Origin: Flavobacteriaceae bacterium | Lineage (GTDB): Bacteria > Bacteroidota > Bacteroidia > Flavobacteriales > Flavobacteriaceae | NCBI GenBank assembly: GCA_027081505.1 | Contig: JALWKK010000102.1 | Coordinates: forward strand, 1 to 64,000 | Reading direction: 5' to 3' | DNA: 64,000 bases | Shown here: in pieces, positions 1 through 9,896 of the stretch | How positions within the stretch are numbered: position 1 is the first letter of the stretch | Layout: the number at the start of each line of letters is the position of its first letter | Program-made: the position numbers and the translations under genes | Notes under the pieces: generated by a model | What the model was told of the DNA's origin: nothing | Seen by the model: only the letters and a program-made list of their open reading frames with translations | Databases searched by the model: none

Positions 1-198
1 TTCTGTTCCTCTCAAATTAAATAGAGGTGGTATCCCCCAAAATGATAGAGCCTCATAAAATGCAGCAAGAAGGTCTTCCATTGATTCAAATGATTTAATA
101 TTATCATTTGAATCATAAATAATTTTATCTATCAGTTTATGATTTTTATAAATTAAATTCTTACGAGGATTTCTTAAAAAAAGATAAAGAAGGTTATT
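1..198 (-). other. Partial open frame running off the window edge; unidentified protein fragment
   Basis: Minus-strand reading ...FLRNPRKNLIYKNHKLIDKIIYDSNDNIKSFESMEDLLAAFYEALSFWGIPPLFNLRGTE... open to position 1; no clear start except the internal ATG (MEDLL...). Confidence 0.35.
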
Positions 199-270
199 TT
201 AACTTTGAATAATAAAAATGCGGTTGCCGAAAAGCTTAACAGAGTAGGCAAAAATTAAAAAAATGTAAAA

Positions 271-1566
271 ATGAAAAATTTTATTATCGGACTATTAGTT
301 TTAACAATACAAATCTCTTGTTCGCAAGAAAAAAAACAAATTTTTGAAGTGGATTACTTATTCACAAATGTTTCAATCGTGCCAATGAACACCAAAACCG
401 TTTTAAAAAATAAAAGTATTGCAATAAAAAACGGTAAAATTATTGAAATCGTAGATGCTGATGCCAAACAATTTAATAGCGTTGAACACACTATTAATGC
501 AAATGGAAAATTTATTTTACCGGCATTGTCTGATGCACATGTACACCTACCTAAAGATGAAAATGAACTTAAGAAATTACTGACATTACAATTAATTAAT
601 GGTGTTACAAAAATAAGATCTATGCGTGGAAATTGGAACCATATTGATTGGAAAGAAAAATATAATACCGTAAGCTCTATTTATCCAAAAATGTATTTGT
701 CATCGCCACCAATACACAGAAAACATCAATTTACAGTTTCCCAATTAGCCGAATTTGTAAAAAACGTTAAAGAAAAAAAGTTTGATTTTATTAAAATATT
801 AAGCATAAAAGATGAAGAACTTTTTAAAAAATTGGATAGTATTTGTAAGGTTAATGGTGTTGTTCTTGGCGGACATTTTCTAAAAAACATTACAGATAAA
901 ACACTATTTAACTCAAATTACACTTCTTTTGAACATCTTGGAGGTTTAACCAATATAGAACCAAAATTACTAGAAGACAGATTAAAAAACATTAAAGAAA
1001 AAAATATTTTTATTTGCCCGACTTTAAGTTGGTATAGCGTTGGTTCCGGTAGGTATTCTTACGAAGAATTACGCAACCGACCCGGTATGAAATTTATCTC
1101 ACAAAAAACAATTGATAATTGGATTGCCAATACTAAAAAATATAGAGAAAAGTTGGGAGATACAGCCTATAAAGAAGAAGTAGTAAATGAATTAAAAAAA
1201 TTGGAAGAAAAATACCAAGTCATAAAAAAGATGAACGAATTGGATATTAAAATGATATTAAGTCCGGATAGTTCTTCAAAATATATGGTTCCCGGTTTTG
1301 GAATGATTGGAGAAATGAGATTATTAAAAAATGCAGGATTAGACAATTATGATATACTTAAAATGACAACCGTAAACTTTGCAGAATTTTTTAACGGAAA
1401 TTACGGAACAATACAAACGGGTAAAAATGCAGATTTTTTAGTGTTGAATGATAATCCGTTAGACGATTTAGATGCCCTTAAAAATATAGAAGCCATTTTC
1501 TATAACAACAACTATCTATACAAAAATAAACTAACCAAATTATCTAAATCCATACTACCAAATTAA
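271..1566 (+). CDS. Amidohydrolase family lipoprotein (imidazolonepropionase-like)
   Basis: Lipobox-like ISCS signal peptide; DAHVHLP metal-binding motif; GKNADFLVLNDNPLDD C-terminal amidohydrolase motif. Confidence 0.85.
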   Translation: MKNFIIGLLVLTIQISCSQEKKQIFEVDYLFTNVSIVPMNTKTVLKNKSIAIKNGKIIEIVDADAKQFNSVEHTINANGKFILPALSDAHVHLPKDENELKKLLTLQLINGVTKIRSMRGNWNHIDWKEKYNTVSSIYPKMYLSSPPIHRKHQFTVSQLAEFVKNVKEKKFDFIKILSIKDEELFKKLDSICKVNGVVLGGHFLKNITDKTLFNSNYTSFEHLGGLTNIEPKLLEDRLKNIKEKNIFICPTLSWYSVGSGRYSYEELRNRPGMKFISQKTIDNWIANTKKYREKLGDTAYKEEVVNELKKLEEKYQVIKKMNELDIKMILSPDSSSKYMVPGFGMIGEMRLLKNAGLDNYDILKMTTVNFAEFFNGNYGTIQTGKNADFLVLNDNPLDDLDALKNIEAIFYNNNYLYKNKLTKLSKSILPN

Positions 1567-1576
1567 TTTTTCTTAA

Positions 1577-3769
1577 ATGGCAAAAAAAAAATTCCCGTTT
1601 TTTAGGCAGTTGGATTATCGAGATTGTGGTCCTACCTGCTTGAGAATGGTAGCTAAATTTCACGGCAAAAATTTTTCAAGGGAATTTTTAAGAGACAAGG
1701 CAAGTATTACTCGTCAAGGTGTTACTATGGCAGGTATAGCAGATGCTGCCGAAATTATCGAGATGCGTACACTTGGTATGCGCATAAATTTAGAAAGTTT
1801 AGTTACCGAAGCACCAACTCCTTTTATAGTTCCTTGGCGACAAAAGCATTTTGTGGTTGTTTACAAAACAAGTAAAACAAAAATATATGTTGCAGATCCC
1901 GCTCAGGGCTTATTAGAATATTCACACAAAGATTTTGCAAAAGCATGGACTAATACAAGCGATGGCAATGGTTTTGTTTTGTTGTTAGAACCAAATACAA
2001 AATTCTATAGTTTGGAGGAGGACACATCAAAAACAAAAGGTTTTTCTTTTTTATTACCTTATGCCAGACCTTATAAAAAATTAATTTATCAACTCTTTAT
2101 CGGTTTATTGGTTGGTACGGCAATACAATTTATGTTGCCTTTTTTAATGCAATCAATAGTAGATGTTGGTGTGAATACGCAAAACATACCATTTATTTAT
2201 ATTATACTTATTGCTCAATTAGTATTATTTGCATCACAAACTATTGTACAAATATTTAGAGAATGGTTGTTGCTACATATTACAAGTAGGTTTCATATAA
2301 AAATGATTTCAGACTTTTTATATAAAATGTTAAAACTACCTATGTCCTTTTTTGAAACTAGAAATACAGGTGAGCATTTACAACGAATACAAGACCATAA
2401 TAGAATACAAAATTTTGTATCATCATCTACTTTTAGTATGATATACTCTATAGTAATATTTGTAGTTTTTAATTTTGTTTTAGCATTTTATAACCTCACA
2501 ATATTTTTTGTTTTTATTATTGGTGCAACTCTTTATGTTGGCTGGACATTTTTCTTTTTAAAACGTAGAGCAGAATTAGATTTTAAACGTTTTGATGAAT
2601 TATCAGACAGCCAAACCTCGCTTGTTCAAATAATTAATGGTGTTAAGGAAATAAAGATTAATAATTCACAAAGAAAAAATCGGTGGAAATGGGAACAAAT
2701 ACAGATAAGCCTTTTTAAAACATCGATTAGTTCTTTAAAATTAGCACAATATCAATCAATTGGTTCAAGTTCAATTAATCAATTAAAGGATATTACCATC
2801 ACTTTTTTATCGGCAACAGCTGTTGTACAAGGAAATATTACTTTGGGTATGATGCTTTCAATACAATATATTGTTGGTCAATTAAATTTACCCTTGGGTA
2901 ACTTTATAGGTTTTATACAAGTTTGGCAAGATGCAAAAATTAGTTTAGAACGACTTTGGCAAGTACATTCTAAAGAGGATGAAGACGCAACAAAAGATAA
3001 AAAAGTAAAAGAGTTACCAAATAATAAAGATATTATCATAAAAGATTTATTCTTCAGGTATGGCGGAAAATCAACTCCTTTTGTGTTGAAAAATATTAAC
3101 TGTATCATTCCACAAGGGAAAACTACAGCTATAGTTGGAGCAAGTGGTAGTGGTAAAACAACCTTATTAAAATTACTCTTAAAATTTAATGAGCCTACAA
3201 AAGGGATTATTAAAATAGGCGACGATGATTTAAAAAATATACATAACGATTTTTGGCGAAAAAATTGTGGAGCAGTAATGCAAGATACTTTTATCTTTAA
3301 TGATACCATTGCAGGTAATATATCTGAATCTGAACAAAACGAAATAATTGACAGAGAAAAATTAAAAGTCGCTTCATTTATTTCTAATATCGATCCATTT
3401 ATACAAAAATTACCAAATAAGTACAATACAGAGTTAGGAACTTCCGGTATTCGTTTAAGTGGTGGACAAGAACAACGCATTATGATTGCCAGAGCTGTTT
3501 ATAAAAATCCGTTTTTTGTTTTTTTTGACGAAGCAACAAGTGCTTTAGATGCTAATAATGAAAAGGTTATTATGGAAAATCTAAATGAGTTTATAAAAAA
3601 CAGAACAACGATTATTGTAGCTCATCGTTTAAGTACAGTAAAGAACGCAGACAATATTATTGTTTTAGAAAACGGCGAAATTGTTGAGCAAGGAAATCAT
3701 GAACAATTAACCGTAAAAAAAGGCAAATATTATGAGTTGGTTAAAAATCAATTAGAATTGGGCAATTAA
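1577..3769 (+). CDS. Peptidase-containing ABC transporter (C39 peptidase + TM + ABC; bacteriocin/RiPP-type exporter)
   Basis: N-terminal DCGPTCLRMVAKFHG C39 Cys motif, KHFVVVY His motif, VADPAQG Asp; Walker A GASGSGKTT, LSGGQ, Walker B FVFFDEATSALD. Confidence 0.93.
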   Translation: MAKKKFPFFRQLDYRDCGPTCLRMVAKFHGKNFSREFLRDKASITRQGVTMAGIADAAEIIEMRTLGMRINLESLVTEAPTPFIVPWRQKHFVVVYKTSKTKIYVADPAQGLLEYSHKDFAKAWTNTSDGNGFVLLLEPNTKFYSLEEDTSKTKGFSFLLPYARPYKKLIYQLFIGLLVGTAIQFMLPFLMQSIVDVGVNTQNIPFIYIILIAQLVLFASQTIVQIFREWLLLHITSRFHIKMISDFLYKMLKLPMSFFETRNTGEHLQRIQDHNRIQNFVSSSTFSMIYSIVIFVVFNFVLAFYNLTIFFVFIIGATLYVGWTFFFLKRRAELDFKRFDELSDSQTSLVQIINGVKEIKINNSQRKNRWKWEQIQISLFKTSISSLKLAQYQSIGSSSINQLKDITITFLSATAVVQGNITLGMMLSIQYIVGQLNLPLGNFIGFIQVWQDAKISLERLWQVHSKEDEDATKDKKVKELPNNKDIIIKDLFFRYGGKSTPFVLKNINCIIPQGKTTAIVGASGSGKTTLLKLLLKFNEPTKGIIKIGDDDLKNIHNDFWRKNCGAVMQDTFIFNDTIAGNISESEQNEIIDREKLKVASFISNIDPFIQKLPNKYNTELGTSGIRLSGGQEQRIMIARAVYKNPFFVFFDEATSALDANNEKVIMENLNEFIKNRTTIIVAHRLSTVKNADNIIVLENGEIVEQGNHEQLTVKKGKYYELVKNQLELGN

Positions 3770-3770
3770 T

Positions 3771-5066
3771 ATGAAAGAAGAAACACTAGAAGAACTAACT
3801 ATTTATAGTGAAGGTGTTAGAGATGTGCTTTCAGAGCCACCAAAATCAATTTTTAGATGGGGAAATACTATTTTATTAGTGTTTATTGGTTGTATATTTT
3901 TTCTGACTTGGTTAATAAAATATCCCGATATTGTTACTGCACAAGCAGTTTTAACTACAGAAATCCCACCTCAAAAAGAGTATGCAAGAGTAACAGGTAA
4001 AATAGATTCTTTATTTGTTAAAAATTACCAAAATGTAAAACCGAATACACCTTTGGCTCTTATTGAAAATACAGCAAACTTTAAAGATGTTTTATTTCTA
4101 AAGTCTATTTTAGATACTTTAAAAGTAAACCAATCGTCTTTTTACTTTCCATTGGACAGTTTACCTATGCTTTTCTTGGGAGATATTGAAAACGAATTTT
4201 CATTATTTGAAAATAATTACATTCAATATGATTTAAATAAAAAATCACAATCTTTTTTAAACAATGACTTAACAAATAAATATGCTTTATCTCAATTAAG
4301 GTACCGATTACAAACACTAAAAAATCAAAAAGAATTAAATGAAGAAGAGTTATTATTTAAACGTAAAGATTTAGAAAGAACAGAAACATTGTATAACAAA
4401 GGTGTTATTTCTGCTCAAGAATACGAAAATAAGAAGCTGGAATATCTACAAGCTGAAAGGAGTTATAAGAATATGAATGTATCAATATCTCAAATAAAAG
4501 AGAATATCAGTAGTACAAGCAACTTAAAAAAACAGACATCTATAGAAAACACAAGAAATGAAATTAATCTTCTTAAAAATGTGATACAGTCTTTAGATAA
4601 ATTAAGAACAGCAATAAAAGACTGGGAATCAAAATATTTGTTTAAATCTAACATTGAAGGAGAAGTTTCATTTATGAAAATATGGAATAAAAACCAAACC
4701 ATTAACAGTGGAGATTTTGTGTTTACGATAATTCCAAAGAATCATTCATCTTACATCTGTAAAGTTCGAGCACCGGCTTTAAACTCAGGTAAAGTAAAAA
4801 TAGGACAGGATGTAAATATAAAATTAAGTAATTATCCGAATAATGAATACGGAGTACTAAAAGGAAAAGTAAAAGACATTTCACTTGTTCCGAATGAAGA
4901 AGGTTTATATCTAATAGATGTTTCTTTACCCAAAAAGCTAGTAACAACGTACAATAAGGAAATTGAGTTTAAACAAGAAATGCAAGGAGTTGCAGAAATA
5001 ATTACCGAAGATTTAAGATTAATAGACAGGGTGTTTTATCAATTTAAAGAAATATTAAACAAGTAG
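3771..5066 (+). CDS. HlyD family secretion (membrane fusion) protein
   Basis: Single N-terminal TM, long coiled coil, HlyD-like beta domains; starts 2 nt after the PCAT stop. Confidence 0.88.
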   Translation: MKEETLEELTIYSEGVRDVLSEPPKSIFRWGNTILLVFIGCIFFLTWLIKYPDIVTAQAVLTTEIPPQKEYARVTGKIDSLFVKNYQNVKPNTPLALIENTANFKDVLFLKSILDTLKVNQSSFYFPLDSLPMLFLGDIENEFSLFENNYIQYDLNKKSQSFLNNDLTNKYALSQLRYRLQTLKNQKELNEEELLFKRKDLERTETLYNKGVISAQEYENKKLEYLQAERSYKNMNVSISQIKENISSTSNLKKQTSIENTRNEINLLKNVIQSLDKLRTAIKDWESKYLFKSNIEGEVSFMKIWNKNQTINSGDFVFTIIPKNHSSYICKVRAPALNSGKVKIGQDVNIKLSNYPNNEYGVLKGKVKDISLVPNEEGLYLIDVSLPKKLVTTYNKEIEFKQEMQGVAEIITEDLRLIDRVFYQFKEILNK

Positions 5067-5126
5067 TTTCAGATGCTTATGTACCACTATATTTTATCTG
5101 CAAAGAAGATGACACTAACTTATCAA

Positions 5127-5285
5127 GCAAATACCATAAGCGATACCTTCGGTATCTTACTTATTTAATTTCCTTTGCTTAACAATGAGTTAGGATTTAG
5201 ATAATCCTAATTACATCGCATTGTTTGCAAATACCATAAGCGATACCTTCGGTATCTTGCTTATTTATTTTCCTTTGCTTAACAA
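5127..5285. repeat. Two ~59-bp direct repeats spaced exactly 100 bp, each with a UUCG-tetraloop hairpin
   Basis: gcaaataccataagcgataccttcggtatcttRcttatttaWtttcctttgcttaacaa at 5127-5185 and 5227-5285; gatac-cTTCGg-gtatc hairpin in each; TTAGGATT..AATCCTAA hairpin between them. Confidence 0.85.
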
Positions 5286-5346
5286 AACAAGTTTTGTACG
5301 CTTGTAAAATAAATAAGCGATGCTTTCACATCGCTTATCGTGCTTG

Positions 5347-5420
5347 TCGGGATGACAGGATTTGAACCTGCGACCCTACGCCCCCCAGACGTATACGCTA
5401 CCAGACTGCGCCACATCCCG
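5347..5420 (-). tRNA. tRNA-Pro (anticodon GGG)
   Basis: Revcomp CGGGATGTGGCGCAGTCTGGTAGCGTATACGTCTGGGGGGCGTAGGGTCGCAGGTTCAAATCCTGTCATCCCGA folds as a cloverleaf; anticodon loop CTGGGGG. Confidence 0.95.
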
Positions 5421-5499
5421 AAAAATGCTCGGCAAAAATAACTATTAATTACGGTTGGAGCAAACAATTTTTTTAGTTTTTAAAAAGGAATTGAAATTA

Positions 5500-5532
5500 A
5501 AAAAAATCCCGAAATAGTTATCGGGATTTTTT
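5500..5532 (-). terminator. Rho-independent terminator downstream of the OMP gene
   Basis: AAAAAATCCCGA-aatagtta-TCGGGATTTTTT. Confidence 0.8.
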
Positions 5533-5547
5533 ACTTAACAATAGTTT

Positions 5548-7071
5548 TTACAGGTTATAACCCAATGTGAGAACAAAGGTGTTTGTGTTAGAATCTATTG
5601 TCGCTGCAGAAGTCAAACCAACGTTGTATAACTGCTGGTTACGAGATTGAGACAATTTGGAATAAGATAAATCTAAAGAAATTGTTCCAAAATCATAGCC
5701 CAATCCTGTCGATAAAACGGTGGTATTACCCAAGATATCGGTATTTTTATAAGGACTTTCTTCAAACCTAAATCCGCCTCTAAAACTCCATCGCTCATAT
5801 TTGTATTCTCCGCCTACACGTACAGTAGAAGCAGCTTGAAGAGTATTGTTTATAAGTGTATTTTGGACAGCAAAATAACTATCGGTTTGAGGAGTAAATT
5901 TGATATTGGAATAATCTTTATATTCGTAGTCAACGGTTATAAAACCTTGTGTTCCGAAAACATAGGCTATTCCGGCTCCAATTTTCCCCGGTGTTTGTAA
6001 TCTATAATCATAAAAAACATTGACAGTTCTCGGATTGATGGCTAAAAACTCTGTATTGGTCCCGTTTATTCTTTCGGTTTCCAAAAACTGAGTGGTTTCT
6101 TCACTTATAGTTAACCAAGTTGGAGTGGTATAAGTAGCGCTTACTCTAAACTCGGGAGTTATTTTGGCAATAATTCCGGCTTGAGCCGAAAATCCATTAC
6201 CTATAACTTGCAAAGTGTTTTCAAACCCAACATAGTTTACGGTGCTTCCGGCGTTATTATTACTTTCTCTTAAAAAAGAAAATTGTGAATAATCAATACT
6301 GTGCGAGTTTAAGTTTATTCCAAAATAGTATTTCTTTTTGTATTGTGTTGCAATGTTAAAAGTATATTTTGCGTTAAAACCACGTGTGATATAACTGTAC
6401 TCTTGGTTAAAAGTACCGTTTGCAATATTTGAAGTATATATGCTATTATCCGGGTTGTCGGGTTCAACAGGATCAAAGATAAACCCTTGATAACCCAAAA
6501 ATGCATTTTGCTCGTTGGTGCCATAGTTTTCTCCGAGATAACTGTATAGACTTTGTATTGTTTCACCTCCTTGTAATTGAAGTAAATTTAACGGAACTCC
6601 TTGTGCTTTTTGCACAAAGAAATTTCCAATAGAACTATTGCCGATACCTTTGACAAAAAGGTCTTGATCAAAATCTTGAGTAGTAAGGTAGTTGAGTCCA
6701 ATAGTTATTTTATCCCAATCCGAATTTTGTTTTTGTGTGTTAAAGACAAATACAAAACCGGCTTGATTAAAATTGGCGTTGGTGTTATTTACATTGCTTT
6801 GAGTATTGAAATAAGAAGCGGTATTTTTTGTGTTATTTACATCAAATGATATAGAAGAACCGTTTTTTAAAAATACTGCACTGCCTGCCGGGTTTATTGC
6901 TATTGCAGACAGGTCACCTCCAAGGCTACCAAAAGCACCTCCCGTTGCATTAAAACGAGCGGTTCCGATAACGCTTTCGGTGCTGTATCGTAGTGCATCT
7001 GTGATGTCCTGAGCGTTGCTTTTTGGCACAATCATGCCCAAGATGAGTAAGAAAATATATATTCTTTTCAT
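5548..7071 (-). CDS. OmpP1/FadL-like outer membrane protein
   Basis: Signal peptide; N-terminal DALRYS...GTARFNATGGAFGSLGGDLSAIAINPAG motif; beta-barrel C-terminus. Confidence 0.8.
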   Translation of the reverse strand: MKRIYIFLLILGMIVPKSNAQDITDALRYSTESVIGTARFNATGGAFGSLGGDLSAIAINPAGSAVFLKNGSSISFDVNNTKNTASYFNTQSNVNNTNANFNQAGFVFVFNTQKQNSDWDKITIGLNYLTTQDFDQDLFVKGIGNSSIGNFFVQKAQGVPLNLLQLQGGETIQSLYSYLGENYGTNEQNAFLGYQGFIFDPVEPDNPDNSIYTSNIANGTFNQEYSYITRGFNAKYTFNIATQYKKKYYFGINLNSHSIDYSQFSFLRESNNNAGSTVNYVGFENTLQVIGNGFSAQAGIIAKITPEFRVSATYTTPTWLTISEETTQFLETERINGTNTEFLAINPRTVNVFYDYRLQTPGKIGAGIAYVFGTQGFITVDYEYKDYSNIKFTPQTDSYFAVQNTLINNTLQAASTVRVGGEYKYERWSFRGGFRFEESPYKNTDILGNTTVLSTGLGYDFGTISLDLSYSKLSQSRNQQLYNVGLTSAATIDSNTNTFVLTLGYNL

Positions 7072-7107
7072 TTATAAGAGTCTAAAATGTTAATGTAATT
7101 GTTTGAT

Positions 7108-8145
7108 TTAATGCCTTCCGCGACCGCCACCTCTTGAGCCACCGCCTCTAAAGCCGCCACCTCGTGATGCACCTCCTCTGAAACTTCCCGAACGAGAACC
7201 TCCTCTAAAACTTCCGGAACGAGAACGGGAGTGATTTCGGTTAATACGGTTTCCACGATTAGATGAGCCGGGTCTTCCTCTGTTTACTGTTGTGTTAGAG
7301 GGTCTTCCTCTGTTAACCGTACCGTTGGAAGATCTTCCTCTGTTTATTCTTGAATTATCTCTTGAAAAAGTACCACGATTTCCTCTACGAACCGATTCAT
7401 TTCTAGAATAATTTCCACGATAGTTTCCTCTTGAAGCGGTTGTTCTGCCTCGTGTATTGCTACGGTAGGCTGTTCGGTTTCCGTAAAAACTTGCATTTCT
7501 TCTTCCTCTATGAAAGGCAAATCCGTTATTATAATGGAGTGGGGCATTCCAACCCCAGTTGTGCCAGCCACCATACCAACCGCCACACCAGCCATTGTAT
7601 ATCCAAGGGTTAAAAAAACCCCAATTGTTCCATCCCCAGTTATTCCAACCAAAACCCCAATAAGGATTTCCCCATCCCCAATTATTCCAACCGAAGCCCC
7701 AATAAGGATTTCCCCATCCCCAGTTGTTCCAACCGCCGGTGTAGATATTAATATCTACTGTTTCTGTGTTGTTACCCCAAGCACCATAACCGTATTCATC
7801 ATCATAGGTTTTTTCTTCTATGATAATATTTCCGTCTTCATCTGTTGTCTCGACTGTTTTATAAGCATCTATATCGGTAAAAATAGCACTTTTGTTATCA
7901 TCTTTTAAGACATCTTTAAAAGTCAACTCTTTAGACCTAAAGTATTCTTTATAATAACTTGATTTATCTTTATTGGTATCATTATTATTTTCAGAAGGAA
8001 TTTCCGAGCGAGTTTCAGAAACGTATATACCGTCTGATGTTGTGTAGTTGCTTTTTGTGCTTGCACAGGAGCTTAGCAATAGTGCTATAACACCTATAAG
8101 CAAAACCAATGATGTTTTTTTAATATTTTTTGAAAAGGTTTTCAT
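7108..8145 (-). CDS. Low-complexity lipoprotein: W/N/G-rich tandem repeats plus RG-rich tail
   Basis: Lipobox LLSSCAS; repeats WNNWGWGNPYWGFG and NRGRPSNTTV; C-terminal GSFRGG/SRGGG repeats. Confidence 0.8.
   Translation of the reverse strand: MKTFSKNIKKTSLVLLIGVIALLLSSCASTKSNYTTSDGIYVSETRSEIPSENNNDTNKDKSSYYKEYFRSKELTFKDVLKDDNKSAIFTDIDAYKTVETTDEDGNIIIEEKTYDDEYGYGAWGNNTETVDINIYTGGWNNWGWGNPYWGFGWNNWGWGNPYWGFGWNNWGWNNWGFFNPWIYNGWCGGWYGGWHNWGWNAPLHYNNGFAFHRGRRNASFYGNRTAYRSNTRGRTTASRGNYRGNYSRNESVRRGNRGTFSRDNSRINRGRSSNGTVNRGRPSNTTVNRGRPGSSNRGNRINRNHSRSRSGSFRGGSRSGSFRGGASRGGGFRGGGSRGGGRGRH
7265..7745 (-). repeat. Intragenic tandem repeats (42-bp WNNWGWGNPYWGFG unit; 30-bp NRGRPSNTTV unit)
   Basis: Near-identical DNA copies, e.g. 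ccccaataaggatttccccatccccaRttRttccaacc repeated at ~7650-7730. Confidence 0.8.
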
Positions 8146-8184
8146 AACAACGGCATTTTAATTGTTGAACAGTATAAAAATAGT

Positions 8185-8192
8185 TAGTTTTG
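8185..8192 (+). promoter_or_regulatory. Bacteroidota -7 element (TAGTTTTG) upstream of proS
   Basis: Matches TAnnTTTG; TTG about 18 nt upstream. Confidence 0.5.
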
Positions 8193-8248
8193 CCGAAACA
8201 AAATCTATTTAACCTAAAATACACAATATTTGTGCCAAACCCAAGACT

Positions 8249-9724
8249 ATGGCAAAGAATTTAACAAAACGAAGCGAAGATTATTCAAAATGGTATAACG
8301 AATTGGTTATCCAAGCCGATTTAGCCGAAAACTCCGGAGTAAGAGGTTGTATGGTAATTAAGCCGTACGGATATGCGATTTGGGAAAGAATGCAAGCCGA
8401 ACTGGATAGAATGTTTAAAGAAACCGGTCATGTAAACGCCTATTTTCCTGTTTTTATACCTAAATCATACTTTAGCAAGGAAGCCAGCCACGTAGATGGA
8501 TTTGCAAAAGAGTGTGCTGTTGTTACACATTATAGATTAAAAAACGACCCGAACGGAAAAGGAGTTATCGTAGATCCCGATGCTAAATTGGAAGAAGAAT
8601 TAATTGTTCGCCCTACTTCCGAAACCATAATTTGGGATACATACCGAAAATGGATTCAGTCCTACCGAGATTTACCTTTGCTCATTAATCAATGGGCAAA
8701 CGTCGTGCGTTGGGAAATGCGAACGCGTCTTTTTTTACGAACAGCCGAGTTTTTATGGCAAGAAGGACACACCGCACATGCGACTCGTCAAGAAGCAGTT
8801 GAAGAAGCAGAAAAAATGCTTGAAGTATATGCTCATTTTGCCGAAAATTATATGGCAATTCCGGTAATAAAAGGAGTAAAAACCGAAAGTGAACGTTTTG
8901 CAGGAGCATTAGAAACATATTGTATCGAAGCCCTAATGCAGGATGGAAAAGCCTTGCAAGCCGGAACATCACATTTTCTCGGGCAAAATTTTGCCAAAGC
9001 GTTTGATGTAAAATTTGCTGCCAAAGACGGAAAATTGGATTATGTTTGGGCAACGTCTTGGGGAGTTTCTACACGGTTGATGGGAGCCTTAATTATGACT
9101 CATAGCGATGATAACGGGCTGGTTTTACCTCCTAATTTAGCTCCTTACCAAGTAGTAATTGTGCCTATTTATAGAAATCAAGAACAATTTGATGCAGTAA
9201 GCAAAGTGGCAGAAAAATTACAAAAAGAACTTAGAGAGAAAGGTTTGCGTGTTAAGTTTGATAACAGAGATACCCATAAACCCGGGTGGAAATTTAACGA
9301 ATACGAATTAAAGGGAGTGCCGGTGCGTATTGCGATTGGACCTAAGGATATTGAAAAAAATACGGCAGAACTTGCCAGAAGAGATACACTGGAAAAAGAA
9401 TTTGTACCAATGGATGCTGTTGTAGGCAAAGTAGAAAAATTAATGCAAGAAATACAAACCAATTTATTGAAAAAAGCTCTAAATTATAGAAAAGAACATA
9501 CCACGAAAGTAGATACCTATGATGACTTTAAAGATGTTTTAATACATAAAGGAGGGTTTGTGTTGGCACACTGGGATGGAACACCTGAGACGGAAGAACG
9601 AATAAAAAATGAAACAAAAGCAACTATTAGATGTATCCCGTTAGCGGGAGAAAAAGAAGCCGGAACCTGCATAGTTACTGGAAAACCATCCAATCAAAGA
9701 GTGATTTTTGCAAAGGCATATTAA
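8249..9724 (+). CDS. proS: Proline--tRNA ligase (ProS, archaeal/eukaryal-like type)
   Basis: Class II aaRS motifs ([19 protein letters not shown]); short 491-aa form. Confidence 0.95.
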   Translation: MAKNLTKRSEDYSKWYNELVIQADLAENSGVRGCMVIKPYGYAIWERMQAELDRMFKETGHVNAYFPVFIPKSYFSKEASHVDGFAKECAVVTHYRLKNDPNGKGVIVDPDAKLEEELIVRPTSETIIWDTYRKWIQSYRDLPLLINQWANVVRWEMRTRLFLRTAEFLWQEGHTAHATRQEAVEEAEKMLEVYAHFAENYMAIPVIKGVKTESERFAGALETYCIEALMQDGKALQAGTSHFLGQNFAKAFDVKFAAKDGKLDYVWATSWGVSTRLMGALIMTHSDDNGLVLPPNLAPYQVVIVPIYRNQEQFDAVSKVAEKLQKELREKGLRVKFDNRDTHKPGWKFNEYELKGVPVRIAIGPKDIEKNTAELARRDTLEKEFVPMDAVVGKVEKLMQEIQTNLLKKALNYRKEHTTKVDTYDDFKDVLIHKGGFVLAHWDGTPETEERIKNETKATIRCIPLAGEKEAGTCIVTGKPSNQRVIFAKAY

Positions 9725-9773
9725 TTTTTTTTGAAATTTTTTGCTTAAGACTTGTTGCATTAAAAAATAGTTG

Positions 9774-9781
9774 TATTTTTG
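9774..9781 (+). promoter_or_regulatory. -7 element TATTTTTG upstream of tRNA-Glu/rpsT
   Basis: TAnnTTTG with TTG 19 nt upstream. Confidence 0.6.
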
Positions 9782-9803
9782 CATCCGCATTGAAATAAAA
9801 AAT

Positions 9804-9875
9804 GGTCCGTTCGTCTAGGGGTTAGGACGCCAGGTTTTCATCCTGGTAACAGGGGTTCGATTCCCCTACGGACTA
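9804..9875 (+). tRNA. tRNA-Glu (anticodon TTC)
   Basis: GGTCCGTTCGTCTAGGGGTTAGGACGCCAGGTTTTCATCCTGGTAACAGGGGTTCGATTCCCCTACGGACTA cloverleaf. Confidence 0.96.
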
Positions 9876-9896
9876 CAAAAATTTAAAAAACAAAGA

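Noticed and set aside
205-255. MNNKNAVAEKLNRVGKN as a bacteriocin precursor
   Set aside because: Too short, no GG/GA cleavage motif followed by a core peptide, weak TTG start.
2878-3480. 200-aa antisense ORF inside the PCAT gene
   Set aside because: Fully antisense to a strongly supported ABC domain; translation is Ser/Cys/Phe-rich shadow sequence.
5127-5285. CRISPR-like direct repeats
   Set aside because: Only two 59-bp repeats with a single 41-bp spacer, no cas genes, and hairpins unlike CRISPR arrays.
7068-7256. ORFs 7068-7256 (-), 7344-7652 (-) and 7510-7908 (+) inside the repetitive lipoprotein gene
   Set aside because: Alternative-frame readings of low-complexity DNA repeats.
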